From Rhizobium sp. NZLR1 (lineage in GTDB: Bacteria > Pseudomonadota > Alphaproteobacteria > Rhizobiales > Rhizobiaceae): DNA of 64,000 bases. Position 1 is the stretch's first letter, and each line of letters starts with the position of its first letter. Positions 54,979 to 63,329 of this stretch are shown piece after piece. Made by a program: the position numbers and the translations under genes. Below the pieces are notes generated by a model. It was not told the origin of the DNA and did not search any database. It saw only the letters and a list, made by a program, of their open reading frames with translations. The stretch spans positions 62,001 through 126,000 of the forward strand of contig NZ_CP071635.1 in assembly GCF_017357385.1 (NCBI RefSeq), read 5' to 3'.

Positions 54979-57117
54979 TCACGTATCCTTTCCGATTGTC
55001 GCGGCCTTGCGGAACTGCTCGAAAATCTCGGTCATCCGCTTGCGGGTGATGGCGAAAGCGTTCTCGCTGGCCTTGACCGCCATGCTGGTGATCTCGCGCG
55101 AGCCGATCAGCGCCACCTCGTAAGCCTGTTTCGCCAGTTCGCCGCGCTCCTTGGGGGCAAGGGCCGCATCCTCAAACATCATCAGGAGCTGTGAGGAAGC
55201 CGCGCGGAACAATTCCAGCTGCTTTTCGACGACGCCGTAGGCGCCTTTGTTGGCAACCTGCGTGGCCTGCGCGAAGGCCTCGATATTCCTGGCCTGCTCC
55301 CTAACAAGTGCTGCCGGATCGGCGCCCGGCATGTTGAACTTGGCGAGCATCTCGTTGATCTGGTTGGTCAACGTTTGGATATCCGGGGTCTGCGATGTAG
55401 GCATGGTGGGCTTCTCCTCAAACGATGGGGTTACAAGGTTGCCGGCGTCTAGCCCATAGCGGGCGGGCCTCGTGCTGCGCTCTGCATCGAAATCTATGCC
55501 CTCTGAAAGCAGGCGTTCGAGCAGCAGCTGGTCGAGATTCATCGGACCGTCGGCGAAGATCACAGCCGCCATTTCGCGCGGCTGGCGGATGATCGGCCGG
55601 AACTCCATATGGGCGAGGATGTCGCGCTCGATATCGATCCCCGGCGCGACTTCGATTAGTTCCAGCCCCTCAGGGATCAGCGAGAAGACGCAGCGCTCGG
55701 TGACGATGAGCACGGTCTGGTGGGTCTCGCGGGCATATTCGCCCGAGAAGGTGATCTGCTCGACCTTTTCGATAAACTTCGCCTGCCCTTCCTGCAGGAT
55801 GACGAGCTTGCCGTCCCGGATCTCCGTGCGCAGGTCCTTGGTAAACGTGCCGCAGAAGAAGAGAAGGCGGGTGTTCTGAGAAATGTTGATGAAGCCGCCG
55901 GCCCCGGCGAGGACATCACCGAACCGACTGACATTGACATTGGCTTGCGCATCGACCTGCGCGAAGCCGAGACAGGCGAGGTCCAGCCCGCCGCCGTCGA
56001 TGAAATCGAACATCTGGTTCTGGTCGATGATCGATTCGGGGTTAATGGCCGCGCCGAAATCCAGCCCCCTCTGTGGGGTGCCGCCGATGGTGCCGGATTC
56101 GGTGGTGAGCGTGAGCTGGTTGATGATATTCTCTTCCGTCGCGACCGCCGCAAGCCCTTCCGGCATGCCGATGCCGAGATTGACGACATCTCCCTTCCGC
56201 AGTTCTAAGGCGCAGCGCCGCACGATGATCTTGCGTTCGTTCAGTTCCATGGAGGCGGCGCGGTCCGGCGGCGTGCGGAGTTCGCCGGAGAAGGCGCCGT
56301 TGTATTGGGTCGCATAGGTCTGCATGTGATGTTCCGGCTCGGCGACGACGACGTAGTCGACCAGGTGGCCGGGGATTTTGACGTCGCGAGGGTTCAGCGA
56401 ACCGGCGGCGCCGATCCGCTCGACCTGCGCGATGACAATACCCCCGCTGTTCTTGGCGGCGGTGGCGATCGTCAGGTTGTCGAGCGTCAGCGCCTCCTTC
56501 TCCATCGTGACATTGCCGGATGGATCGGCCGTCGTGCCGCGCAGGATGGCGACGTGGATGGGGAAGGTCTTGTAGAGGAGCCCCGGCTCACCGTCGATTG
56601 CCGTGAGCTCGACGAGGTCTTCCGTCGTGTTGGAATTGAGCTTGCCGCCGTCGATGCGCGGGTCGACGAAGGTCCGAAGTCCGACTTTCGAGATCAGCCT
56701 GGGCTTTCCCACAGCGATCTCGCGGAAGAGATGGGAAATGATCCCGAGCGGCAGATTGTAGGCCTCGCACTTGCCGCTGACCGCCAGTTCCGCCAGCTTC
56801 GGCACCAGCTTGAAATGCCCGCCGATGAGGCGTTTCACCAGCCCGTCATGCGCAAGTCGGTTGAGGCCCTTGTCTTTGCCGTCGCCCGGGGCGGCGGCAA
56901 AGAAGAGGGTGAGATTGCTCGGCTCGCCCGTTTCGAGGAAACGCTTCTCAAGGGCGCAGATCACCGCCTCCGGCGTACCGATTCCGACGAAGCCGGAAAA
57001 GGCGACTGTATCGCCCGAGCGGATCATCGCGACGGCTTCGGCGCCGGAGACAATCTTGGTAGTGGATTTGTCAATTCCGCCCTTTCCATAGAATGCAATC
57101 TGATGCCGTTCTGGCAT
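54979..57117 (-). CDS. NifH leader / acyl-CoA transferase / phasin fusion
   Basis: 712 residues in three parts. Residues 1-20 ([20 protein letters not shown]) are the nifH start with a Gly-to-Asp change in the P-loop. Residues ~21-565 are a propionate/acetate CoA-transferase (SGAEAVAMIRSGDTVAFSGF; VNLGIGMPEGLAAVA; catalytic Glu ~340 in TTESGTIGGTP). Residues ~569-712 (from MPTSQTPDIQTLTNQINEML) are a phasin (RNIEAFAQATQVANKGAYGV). The join FEEKPTM reads through GAGGAG and an ATG at 55404, the phasin's own ribosome binding site and start, so phasin may also be made alone (141 aa). Driven by a nifH-type promoter. Suggested role: acyl-CoA exchange at PHB granules in bacteroids (inference). Confidence 0.85.
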   Translation of the reverse strand: MPERHQIAFYGKGGIDKSTTKIVSGAEAVAMIRSGDTVAFSGFVGIGTPEAVICALEKRFLETGEPSNLTLFFAAAPGDGKDKGLNRLAHDGLVKRLIGGHFKLVPKLAELAVSGKCEAYNLPLGIISHLFREIAVGKPRLISKVGLRTFVDPRIDGGKLNSNTTEDLVELTAIDGEPGLLYKTFPIHVAILRGTTADPSGNVTMEKEALTLDNLTIATAAKNSGGIVIAQVERIGAAGSLNPRDVKIPGHLVDYVVVAEPEHHMQTYATQYNGAFSGELRTPPDRAASMELNERKIIVRRCALELRKGDVVNLGIGMPEGLAAVATEENIINQLTLTTESGTIGGTPQRGLDFGAAINPESIIDQNQMFDFIDGGGLDLACLGFAQVDAQANVNVSRFGDVLAGAGGFINISQNTRLLFFCGTFTKDLRTEIRDGKLVILQEGQAKFIEKVEQITFSGEYARETHQTVLIVTERCVFSLIPEGLELIEVAPGIDIERDILAHMEFRPIIRQPREMAAVIFADGPMNLDQLLLERLLSEGIDFDAERSTRPARYGLDAGNLVTPSFEEKPTMPTSQTPDIQTLTNQINEMLAKFNMPGADPAALVREQARNIEAFAQATQVANKGAYGVVEKQLELFRAASSQLLMMFEDAALAPKERGELAKQAYEVALIGSREITSMAVKASENAFAITRKRMTEIFEQFRKAATIGKDT

Positions 57118-57200
57118 ATTTTGTTTCCTTCACGTGTTCGAACCAATGCGGTTAAACCGCAATGTGGATGGCGCCGGTCCCTCCCGCTGCCTCGCAATAG

Positions 57201-57219
57201 CTCTCAAGATTCGTGCCAA
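57201..57219 (-). promoter_or_regulatory. Sigma-54 promoter of the CoA-transferase-phasin gene (copied from nifH)
   Basis: Minus strand TTGGCACGAATCTTGAGAG, the same as nifH apart from the first base, 84 bp upstream of the ATG at 57117. The -12 element is again TTGA. Confidence 0.8.
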
Positions 57220-57305
57220 GCCGCCCGATTGAGCTGACGAACAATTATTTGCTGCTGTTTCAGCTACGTGGGCGGAAAATACGGGATCGGGCGAAGTGGA
57301 ATGGG

Positions 57306-57321
57306 TGTTGCAAAGCCGACA
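57306..57321 (-). promoter_or_regulatory. NifA upstream activator site of the CoA-transferase-phasin gene
   Basis: TGT-TGCAAAGCCG-ACA, perfect TGT-N10-ACA, 87 bp upstream of the -24 element, the same spacing as at nifH. Confidence 0.85.
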
Positions 57322-57380
57322 AAGGTCACGACGATGTCGTAAGTTGAATGTGGAGATTCCGGTTTGTCGTCCGAGCTCGG

Positions 57381-58553
57381 TCATAGCCTGCTCGCTCCCG
57401 CAAGTGCTTTGGCATAGATCGCCCGAACTTGGTCGTAGTCGAGCTCGCGCGGATTGTTGACCAGTAGGCGATCCTTCTGTTTCATCGCATCCTCCGCCAG
57501 CTTGGAAAGATCGCCTTCGCCGATTCCAACCGCCGAAAGCGAGCCGGGCAACCCGCAGTCTCGGCAGATCGCCTCGATCTCGGCGATGAAGGCCACAGCG
57601 TCCGCCGCATCGGACTGGCGGCGATAGCCGGGCTGGATAACGTCGGAGAGCTCGGCATAGAGCGCTTCGGCCGCCGGCCGGTTGAATTCCAACACGTAAG
57701 GCAGGACCAGCGCAACGGAGAGGCCGTGCGCCTCATGGAAGATCTCGCCGATCGGATAGGCGAGCGCATGCACCGCTGCAACCGGCGAATGGGCAAACGC
57801 CATGCCGGCCAGCATGGAGCCGAGCAGCATTTCCGAGCGCGCTTCGAGGTCAGAGCCGTCCGCGCACACTTTCCTCAGATTGGCCGACAGCAGCGCCAGC
57901 GCCTTCAGCGCGAGCCAGTCGGAGGTCGGGTTCTTCTTGATCTTGCCGGTATAGGCCTCGATCGCGTGCACTATGGCGTCGATTCCCGTCTGGGCGGTGA
58001 GGTGCGGCGGCAGGCCGAGCGTCAGTTCGGGATCGAGGATCGCCCAGTCCGGGATGAGGAGCGGCGAGATCACCGCCTTCTTCTCATTGTTCAGCGTTTT
58101 AACGATGGAGACCGGCGTCACTTCCGATCCGGTGCCCGCCGTGGTCGGCACCAGCAGCAGTGGCAGCCGGTCGCCGGTGGCAAGGTCGATACCGTAGATA
58201 TCATCAAGCCTGTCCGGGGTTTTGGCGAGATAGGCGACGAGCTTTGCCGTATCCAGCGCGCTGCCGCCGCCGATCGCCACGACAGCGTCGAAGCCGCGCT
58301 CGCGGCAGATTTCTGCCGCCGCTTCGATGACATGCGACGGCGCGTCGACGACCACGCCGTCGAACACGGTGAGCGCGATGCCGGCTTCGGCAATCGCCGC
58401 TTCCGCATTGCGCGTCAGCCCGGCCGCCCACACCTTCTCGTCGGTGACGAGCAGCACATGGGCGGCCTTGTAGCCCTTGAGGAGCTCGCCGATCTTGCTG
58501 GACGCGCCTGCGCCGAAACGGATGTTGGGCGTGGTCTGGAAAGTGAAGGCCAT
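57381..58553 (-). CDS. Iron-containing alcohol dehydrogenase
   Basis: 390 residues, starting MAFTFQTTPNIRFGAGASSK. NAD-binding VVAIGGGSALDTAKLVAYLA, family motif VPTTAGTGSEVTPVSIV, metal-ligand AVHALAYPIGEIFHEAHGLS. Closest in style to butanol/ethanol dehydrogenases of the Fe-ADH group; substrate unknown. It lies between the als-like gene and the nifH-type promoter. Broken copies of its two ends occur at 33.9 kb and 48.1 kb. Start chosen at the first ATG; GGACC precedes it. Confidence 0.88.
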   Translation of the reverse strand: MAFTFQTTPNIRFGAGASSKIGELLKGYKAAHVLLVTDEKVWAAGLTRNAEAAIAEAGIALTVFDGVVVDAPSHVIEAAAEICRERGFDAVVAIGGGSALDTAKLVAYLAKTPDRLDDIYGIDLATGDRLPLLLVPTTAGTGSEVTPVSIVKTLNNEKKAVISPLLIPDWAILDPELTLGLPPHLTAQTGIDAIVHAIEAYTGKIKKNPTSDWLALKALALLSANLRKVCADGSDLEARSEMLLGSMLAGMAFAHSPVAAVHALAYPIGEIFHEAHGLSVALVLPYVLEFNRPAAEALYAELSDVIQPGYRRQSDAADAVAFIAEIEAICRDCGLPGSLSAVGIGEGDLSKLAEDAMKQKDRLLVNNPRELDYDQVRAIYAKALAGASRL

Positions 58554-58672
58554 GTGTTTGGTCCTTTTGTTTGGCTCTCTCGGGCGGCAGGGCGGCCTGC
58601 CGCCCCCTCTGAAAAGCCGATCCTTGCTGTCGACCGCCCCGGGGCTCCCCGAGGCGGTTTATTTCGGGTCAA

Positions 58673-60374
58673 TCAGGCGCTCGGCGGTTTCGCCTTGCCC
58701 GAGCGCAACTCGTCGATGCGATAATCGATCGGCAATGCGACCAAATGCACGCCGCCGCCTTCGAAAGCGGCTTCAAGCGCCGGCACCAGATCGTCCAGCG
58801 TTTCGACGCGCGTGCCCTTGGCGCCATAGGCTTCGGCCAATTTCACGAAATCCGGATTGCCGAAGGAGATGCCGAAATCCGTGAAACCGCGGGCGGCCTG
58901 CTTCGAGCCGATCATGCCGTAGCTGCCGTCAACCAGGATGAGCACAACCAGATTGACCTTGAGGCGGCGAGCCGTCTCAATCTCCTGGCTGGTCATCATG
59001 AAGCCGCCGTCGCCGCAGACCGCCATGACGCGGCGCTCGGGATTGATCATCGCTGCCATCATCGCCGAGGGCAGGCCCGCGCCCATAGTCGCCAGCTCGT
59101 TGTCGAGCAGCAGCGTATAGGGGTGATAGGTCCGGTAGCTGCGGGCGAACGCGAGCTTGTATTGACCATTGTCGAGCGCCACGATGTCGCTTTCCCGCAT
59201 GAACTTGCGCGTGCACCAGTCGATCCGGGGTGACCGGCCAGCTTGCGTCATCGGCGCCGTTGCAAATCCGGGAGAGGATCTCCTCGCGCAGCGGCAGCAA
59301 TCCGCCGGCATTGGGCAACTTACCCTCGAGGCGGTCCGCCAACGCCTCGAGAGCAGGGCCGATGTCGCCGATGACCTCGAGTTGCGGGAAGTAGACCTGC
59401 TCGACTGGCGCCGGAGTATCGTCGACATGGATGACTTTCGGTCCCTTTGGCTTCATGATGAAGGGCGGTTTTTCGGTCGTGTCATGGCCGATCGTAATGA
59501 TCAGGTCGGCCTCGTCGACGGCGGTGTGCACATAGTCGCCTCCGGAAAGCGCCGCCGTGCCAATATAGAGGCTGGAGTTCTCGGGCACTGCGCCCTTGCC
59601 CATCTGGGTGGTGAAGAACGGGATGCCGGTGCGGTTCACAAACTGCGCCATTTCCGCTGTAGAGCCGGGACGCGACACGGCGGCCCGCGAGGCGCCGGCC
59701 CCAAACATGAGAAGCGGACGCTTGGCTGTCGTGATGCGGGCGGCGGCGCGATCGAGGGCCGTATCGCTTGCTATCGGCAGGTCGCGCTGGTGCGGCGCAA
59801 TCAGCGCTACCACTTCCTCGTATTTATCGGCCGCGATATCTTCCGGAAGCTCAAGATACACTGGCCCCGGCTTTCCCTCCTTGGTGACACGGAATGCCTC
59901 TCTGACGGTCGAAGGGATCATTTCCTTCGACGCGATCTGCATTGCGAACTTGGTCAGGGGCTTCATAGTCGCGACGGCGTCGACCCTCTGAAAACCCGCC
60001 TGGGGGCGGCTCTTGATCCCCTTCTGGCCGGCGATCAGCACCAGCGGCATCCCGTTGAGCTGGGCATAGCCAGCGCCGTTGCAGAAGTTGAGCATGCCGG
60101 GGCCGAGCGTCGCCAGGCAGACGGCGGGCTTGCCAGTCAGGCGGGCATAGTTCGCGGCCATGTAGATGGCTCCCTGTTCGTGTCGGGTCGGCACGAACTT
60201 GATCTTCTTCGACTTGCGCAGCGACTCGAGGAGGTCGAGGGTTTCCTCGCCGGGGATGCCGAATATGTAAACTACGCCCTCGTTCTCAAGCGCCGACACA
60301 AAAATGTCAGACCCCTTGATCACGGTGCGGCCGCCCTGAGAGCTGGGTGGGTTCTTCCTGCTTTTTTTTGTCAT
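58673..60374 (-). pseudogene. Acetolactate-synthase-like ThDP enzyme, single frameshift
   Basis: The N-terminal part starts at the ATG at 60374 (MTKKSRKNPPSSQGGRTVIK) with AGGTG 6 bases upstream; a GTG three codons earlier is possible. It carries the ThDP-activating Glu in PTRHEQGAIYMAANYARLTG and the central domain. Near 59212 a one-base indel changes frame (VTPDRLVHA versus KFMRESDIVALDNGQYKLAF). The C-terminal ThDP motif continues as VCGDGGFMMTSQEIETARRL then VDGSYGMIGSKQAARGFTDF. If real the enzyme is inactive; if a sequencing error it is intact (~567 residues). Probably acts on pyruvate or another 2-oxo acid. Confidence 0.85.
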
Positions 60375-60383
60375 GTCAGTCAC

Positions 60384-61089
60384 CTTTCAATTGCTGCTGT
60401 GAATTCCTGGTCGCCGCGCTGCCGCCGACCGCCGTTCCTGACATTGTCGATGTTCAGCACCTTGTCGCCCGCGTTGCGGATGGCGTTCGCCTTCTCGCCT
60501 TCGCCGGGGGAGCGTGAGGCACGTCGCGAGGCACTGCGGTCGGATTGGAGAGACCAACCGCTCGATGTTCGGAGTATACCTATCAGATTGCGCATAAAAT
60601 AGCACCGCGACGGTTTTCCTTTAATATGGTGGCTGTAGATCGTCACGACATAGAGATACCGCCTAGACAAGTCAACAGAAAAAATGCCGACAACAAACTT
60701 GGCCCCCGCTCCATCGACGAAGCGGCCTTCGTCAGCCTCATTGAGTTTTCGTGGATTTTAATCGGGACGCATCGAGGCAAACTTCCTCGGCTCCGCGGTC
60801 GGGCGCGGACTAGCCTCCGATCAGGATGAACACTGACGACGCCTTTCGGACTGCAAAAGGTTAGCAAAGCATGAAGCGCAGGCCGTTCAACGTATAACTG
60901 CAGCTGCCGGAATCTGTGACAAGTCCCATCAACTTGCCTCCCGCAAGTTAACCTGCTCCCGGCCTTGACCGGAGAGATCGACGACATAGCCGTCGCCTAC
61001 ACCATGAATAGTGACGCCCGCAGCCGATCACCGTTGCGCAGGAGTGTGCCGAATACCCGCAAAGAGTTACGCCGCAGCCGGCCGGCCTC
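60384..61089. other. No recognised gene
   Basis: Region upstream of the als-like gene. I found no TGT-N10-ACA or -24/-12 element for als here. A minus-strand 96-codon frame (60380-60670) overlaps the als start and has no family motif. Confidence 0.4.
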
Positions 61090-61520
61090 CTGCGCCAACG
61101 CAAGCTCATCGTCCCGTAAAGCGAAATGATCGAGGCCGATCGGGAGTTAGCCTTTCCGCAATGCGCGTTGGCCACGGCCGCGAGCTGACAGGTCCGGCAG
61201 CGAAGCGCCTCCTCCTCGATCAGACGTTGGTTTATTCTAAGGCTGGAACATGTGCGTAGCCGAACACGGCAAATCGACTGGGGTGCCTGGCGGCGGCAGC
61301 TCCCGCGGCGTTGACGCAGGACTGCACCGTCTGATTTGGAAGGCCGTTGATCAAGTCAAAATTGATGCAGTTTACCTCGTGGCGGCGCAGTTGATTGGCC
61401 ACACTCGCCGTCAACTCCTCGCCTTGGATTCGATTGGTTGCTTCTTGAACATCCGGTTCGAAGCTCTGTACGCCGATGCTCGGTTCACCCCGGCCGCTAG
61501 TAGCGAGTTGAATTGTTGCC
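61090..61520 (-). pseudogene. HemN (oxygen-independent coproporphyrinogen oxidase) remnant
   Basis: Pieces in different frames, in the correct order: GVNRAS (about 61500), TASVANQLRRHEVNCINFDL then INGLPNQTVQSCV and RFAVFGYAHVP (61240-61410), and LPIGLDHFALRDDELALAQE then AGRLRRN (about 61090-61150). These are HemN segments (family pattern GVNRASIGVQ, INFDLIYGLPHQT, FAVFGYAHVP, GLDHFALPDDELA). Heavily decayed, with the radical-SAM Cys motif gone. Confidence 0.65.
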
Positions 61521-61784
61521 GCGGCATTATACGCAGACTGTTGACTGACCCAGGCGACCGGTTTATGTTTCCGCGACGGGTTGAAAGCGTCATTTTGCCC
61601 AAACTACGTCATGGAGATTTTATGCCGAAAATAAAAAAGCGAGCCCTGAAACGAAGTCGGCGTCGGAGTGCATTCGTCGCCATGTTGCCGATCCAGGGAA
61701 CGGCTTGTACGGCGGATCGGATTGGGCTGCCCGCCCAGTTGGAAGTGGCGCATCCCGACGATCCGTTTCGGACCCGCCCACACG

Positions 61785-61805
61785 CCGCAGCCGAAACGGC
61801 TGCGG
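61785..61805. terminator. Perfect hairpin upstream of the HAD gene
   Basis: CCGCAGCCG-AAA-CGGCTGCGG, a 9-bp perfect stem with a 3-base loop, no T-run. It may be a terminator remnant or leader structure; it argues that the HAD coding region starts after it. Confidence 0.4.
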
Positions 61806-61861
61806 GACGACCAATCACAGTTACGCATCGCTTGAGGGATCGCAGATCCCGTGGAGCCACG

Positions 61862-62503
61862 TTGATCAGTCACATTTCTTTTGACGTCTGGAATACTCTC
61901 GTAACAGCGAACCCAAGTCATGCGACGAGGAGGACCAAGTTTCTCGCCACCTGTTTTGATAAGGAAGAAGCAGCTGTGAGGAATGCATACGCGGAGGTCA
62001 AGAAGTGGGTTAACCAACAGGCGATCGAAACGGGGTACGCCCCATCCCTGTCCGAAAATATTCGTCTGCTTATGATGCGTTGTAATGTTCAAAAAGATCC
62101 AGGTTTGATCGCAAAGGCGTTTGAGCACGTTTTTGAGAATTGCAAACCAGTTGTTTTGGACACCACGGTGAGGTTAATCCGTTCGTTGGCAGACGACGGG
62201 TTTACGCTATCAATTGGTAGCAACTCGAGTTTTATTAGCGGCACTACGATGCACAACTTTCTTGAGAGCACCTTTGGATGCGTATTTCGGTTCGGAATCT
62301 ATTCCGACCTGCTTGGATATGCAAAGCCAAACGAGGCATTTTTCAACAAAATCATCAAGTCGTGCGGCGTTGCGGCCGACAACATCCTGCATGTGGGCGA
62401 TGACGCCATCTGCGATCTGCAAGGTGCACGCAGCGCTGGAATGCGCGGTGCCCTGGTGGGAAGATCTGAGGACATTCAAGAGGCTGTTTATGACGCAGTT
62501 TGA
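61862..62503 (+). CDS. HAD-superfamily phosphatase-like protein
   Basis: 213 residues if started at the TTG at 61862, which has GGAG 5 bases upstream. The frame is open much further, and an ATG at 61622 (also after GGAG) would add 80 low-quality residues spanning a hairpin. HAD motifs: I, ISFDVWNTLV (nucleophile Asp at residue 8); II, SIGSNSS near 117; III, Lys in GYAKPNEAFF near 152; IV, HVGDDAICDLQGARSAGM near 177. The Trp-Asn in motif I is seen in some HAD hydrolases. It overlaps the PRTase gene by 14 bases. Noticeably more AT-rich than its surroundings. Confidence 0.75.
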   Translation: MISHISFDVWNTLVTANPSHATRRTKFLATCFDKEEAAVRNAYAEVKKWVNQQAIETGYAPSLSENIRLLMMRCNVQKDPGLIAKAFEHVFENCKPVVLDTTVRLIRSLADDGFTLSIGSNSSFISGTTMHNFLESTFGCVFRFGIYSDLLGYAKPNEAFFNKIIKSCGVAADNILHVGDDAICDLQGARSAGMRGALVGRSEDIQEAVYDAV

Positions 62504-63329
62504 GGAGTTTGCGCTTTATGAATTTCAGTCAATCGAAGATGCACCCTTTCGACCGGAACAATATTCGCGTCTGAAGTTCGGTTGCGACGAGGCCGCTCGC
62601 GAGATGGGCCACCAGATGGCAGACGCGTTCTTCGAAAAAAACGCATCCACAATACTGAACGGTCGCTGCCTGATGATTCCGTCGCCATTCAATTTCGTTC
62701 CGAATGCAGCAAATGTAATGACTATGCATTTGCTAGATCGCCTCAACAACCACATCGTTGATGCGAAAGGCAACCATGTGGAATATGCGACTGTCCCGCG
62801 AAAGATCAGTTACATGGACGATTATGGATTTCTTTCAGGGGAGGATCGCAAATCATTGATTGCTGGTGATAGGTTCTACTTCAACTCGCAACATTTCGAA
62901 GGTCGTTGTCTTCTGTTTATCGACGACGTGAAGATCACTGGCACTCACCAAAACAAGTTGGTCGAGCTCATGCGCGAGCAGCAGTTAGAGAATAAAACAT
63001 TTTTCCTGTATTTTGCTCGATACACGGGCGATCGTCCTAACATAGAATCCGAGCTAAATTTTGCCGCCGTTAAGTCAATCAAGGATCTAAACCGGATCGT
63101 GGTGGAGCCTAGTCATCACATGACCGCTCGGACAATAAAATACATCCTCTCGGCAGATCCAGATGACCTCTATAACCATTTTCTAAGGTTCAGAAGCCAC
63201 CGGTACCTTAAGGCTCTTTATTTCAATTGCTTAAATGAAGGGTATTACAAAATACAAAAATATCAGGCAAATATAGATCTCATTCGCAATGTTGTTAAAT
63301 TAGCGGAACAGCAAATCCCTAAGTGCTAA
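62490..63329 (+). CDS. Phosphoribosyltransferase-like protein
   Basis: 279 residues from the ATG at 62490 (MTQFEEFALYEFQSIEDAPF), overlapping the HAD stop. The PRPP-binding loop is recognisable as RCLLFIDDVKITGTHQNKLV near residues 138-157 (type I PRTase pattern, hydrophobics-DD-x-x-TG-T). N-terminal LMIPSPFNFVPNAANVMTMH and C-terminal helical part (HMTARTIKYILSADPDDLYN) are unlike purine or orotate PRTases. HAD plus PRTase gene pairs occur in ter-linked clusters proposed to make nucleoside-like metabolites; whether this pair belongs there is inference. Confidence 0.7.
   Translation: MTQFEEFALYEFQSIEDAPFRPEQYSRLKFGCDEAAREMGHQMADAFFEKNASTILNGRCLMIPSPFNFVPNAANVMTMHLLDRLNNHIVDAKGNHVEYATVPRKISYMDDYGFLSGEDRKSLIAGDRFYFNSQHFEGRCLLFIDDVKITGTHQNKLVELMREQQLENKTFFLYFARYTGDRPNIESELNFAAVKSIKDLNRIVVEPSHHMTARTIKYILSADPDDLYNHFLRFRSHRYLKALYFNCLNEGYYKIQKYQANIDLIRNVVKLAEQQIPKC

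Larger units (their letters stand above)
57060..57375 (-). repeat. nifH leader repeat, copy B
   Basis: Diverged duplicate of 29128-29420: NifA site, promoter, transcript leader and the first ~20 codons of nifH. It ends within the KSTT codons, where CoA-transferase sequence begins, and on the other side runs up to the adh stop. Confidence 0.85.
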
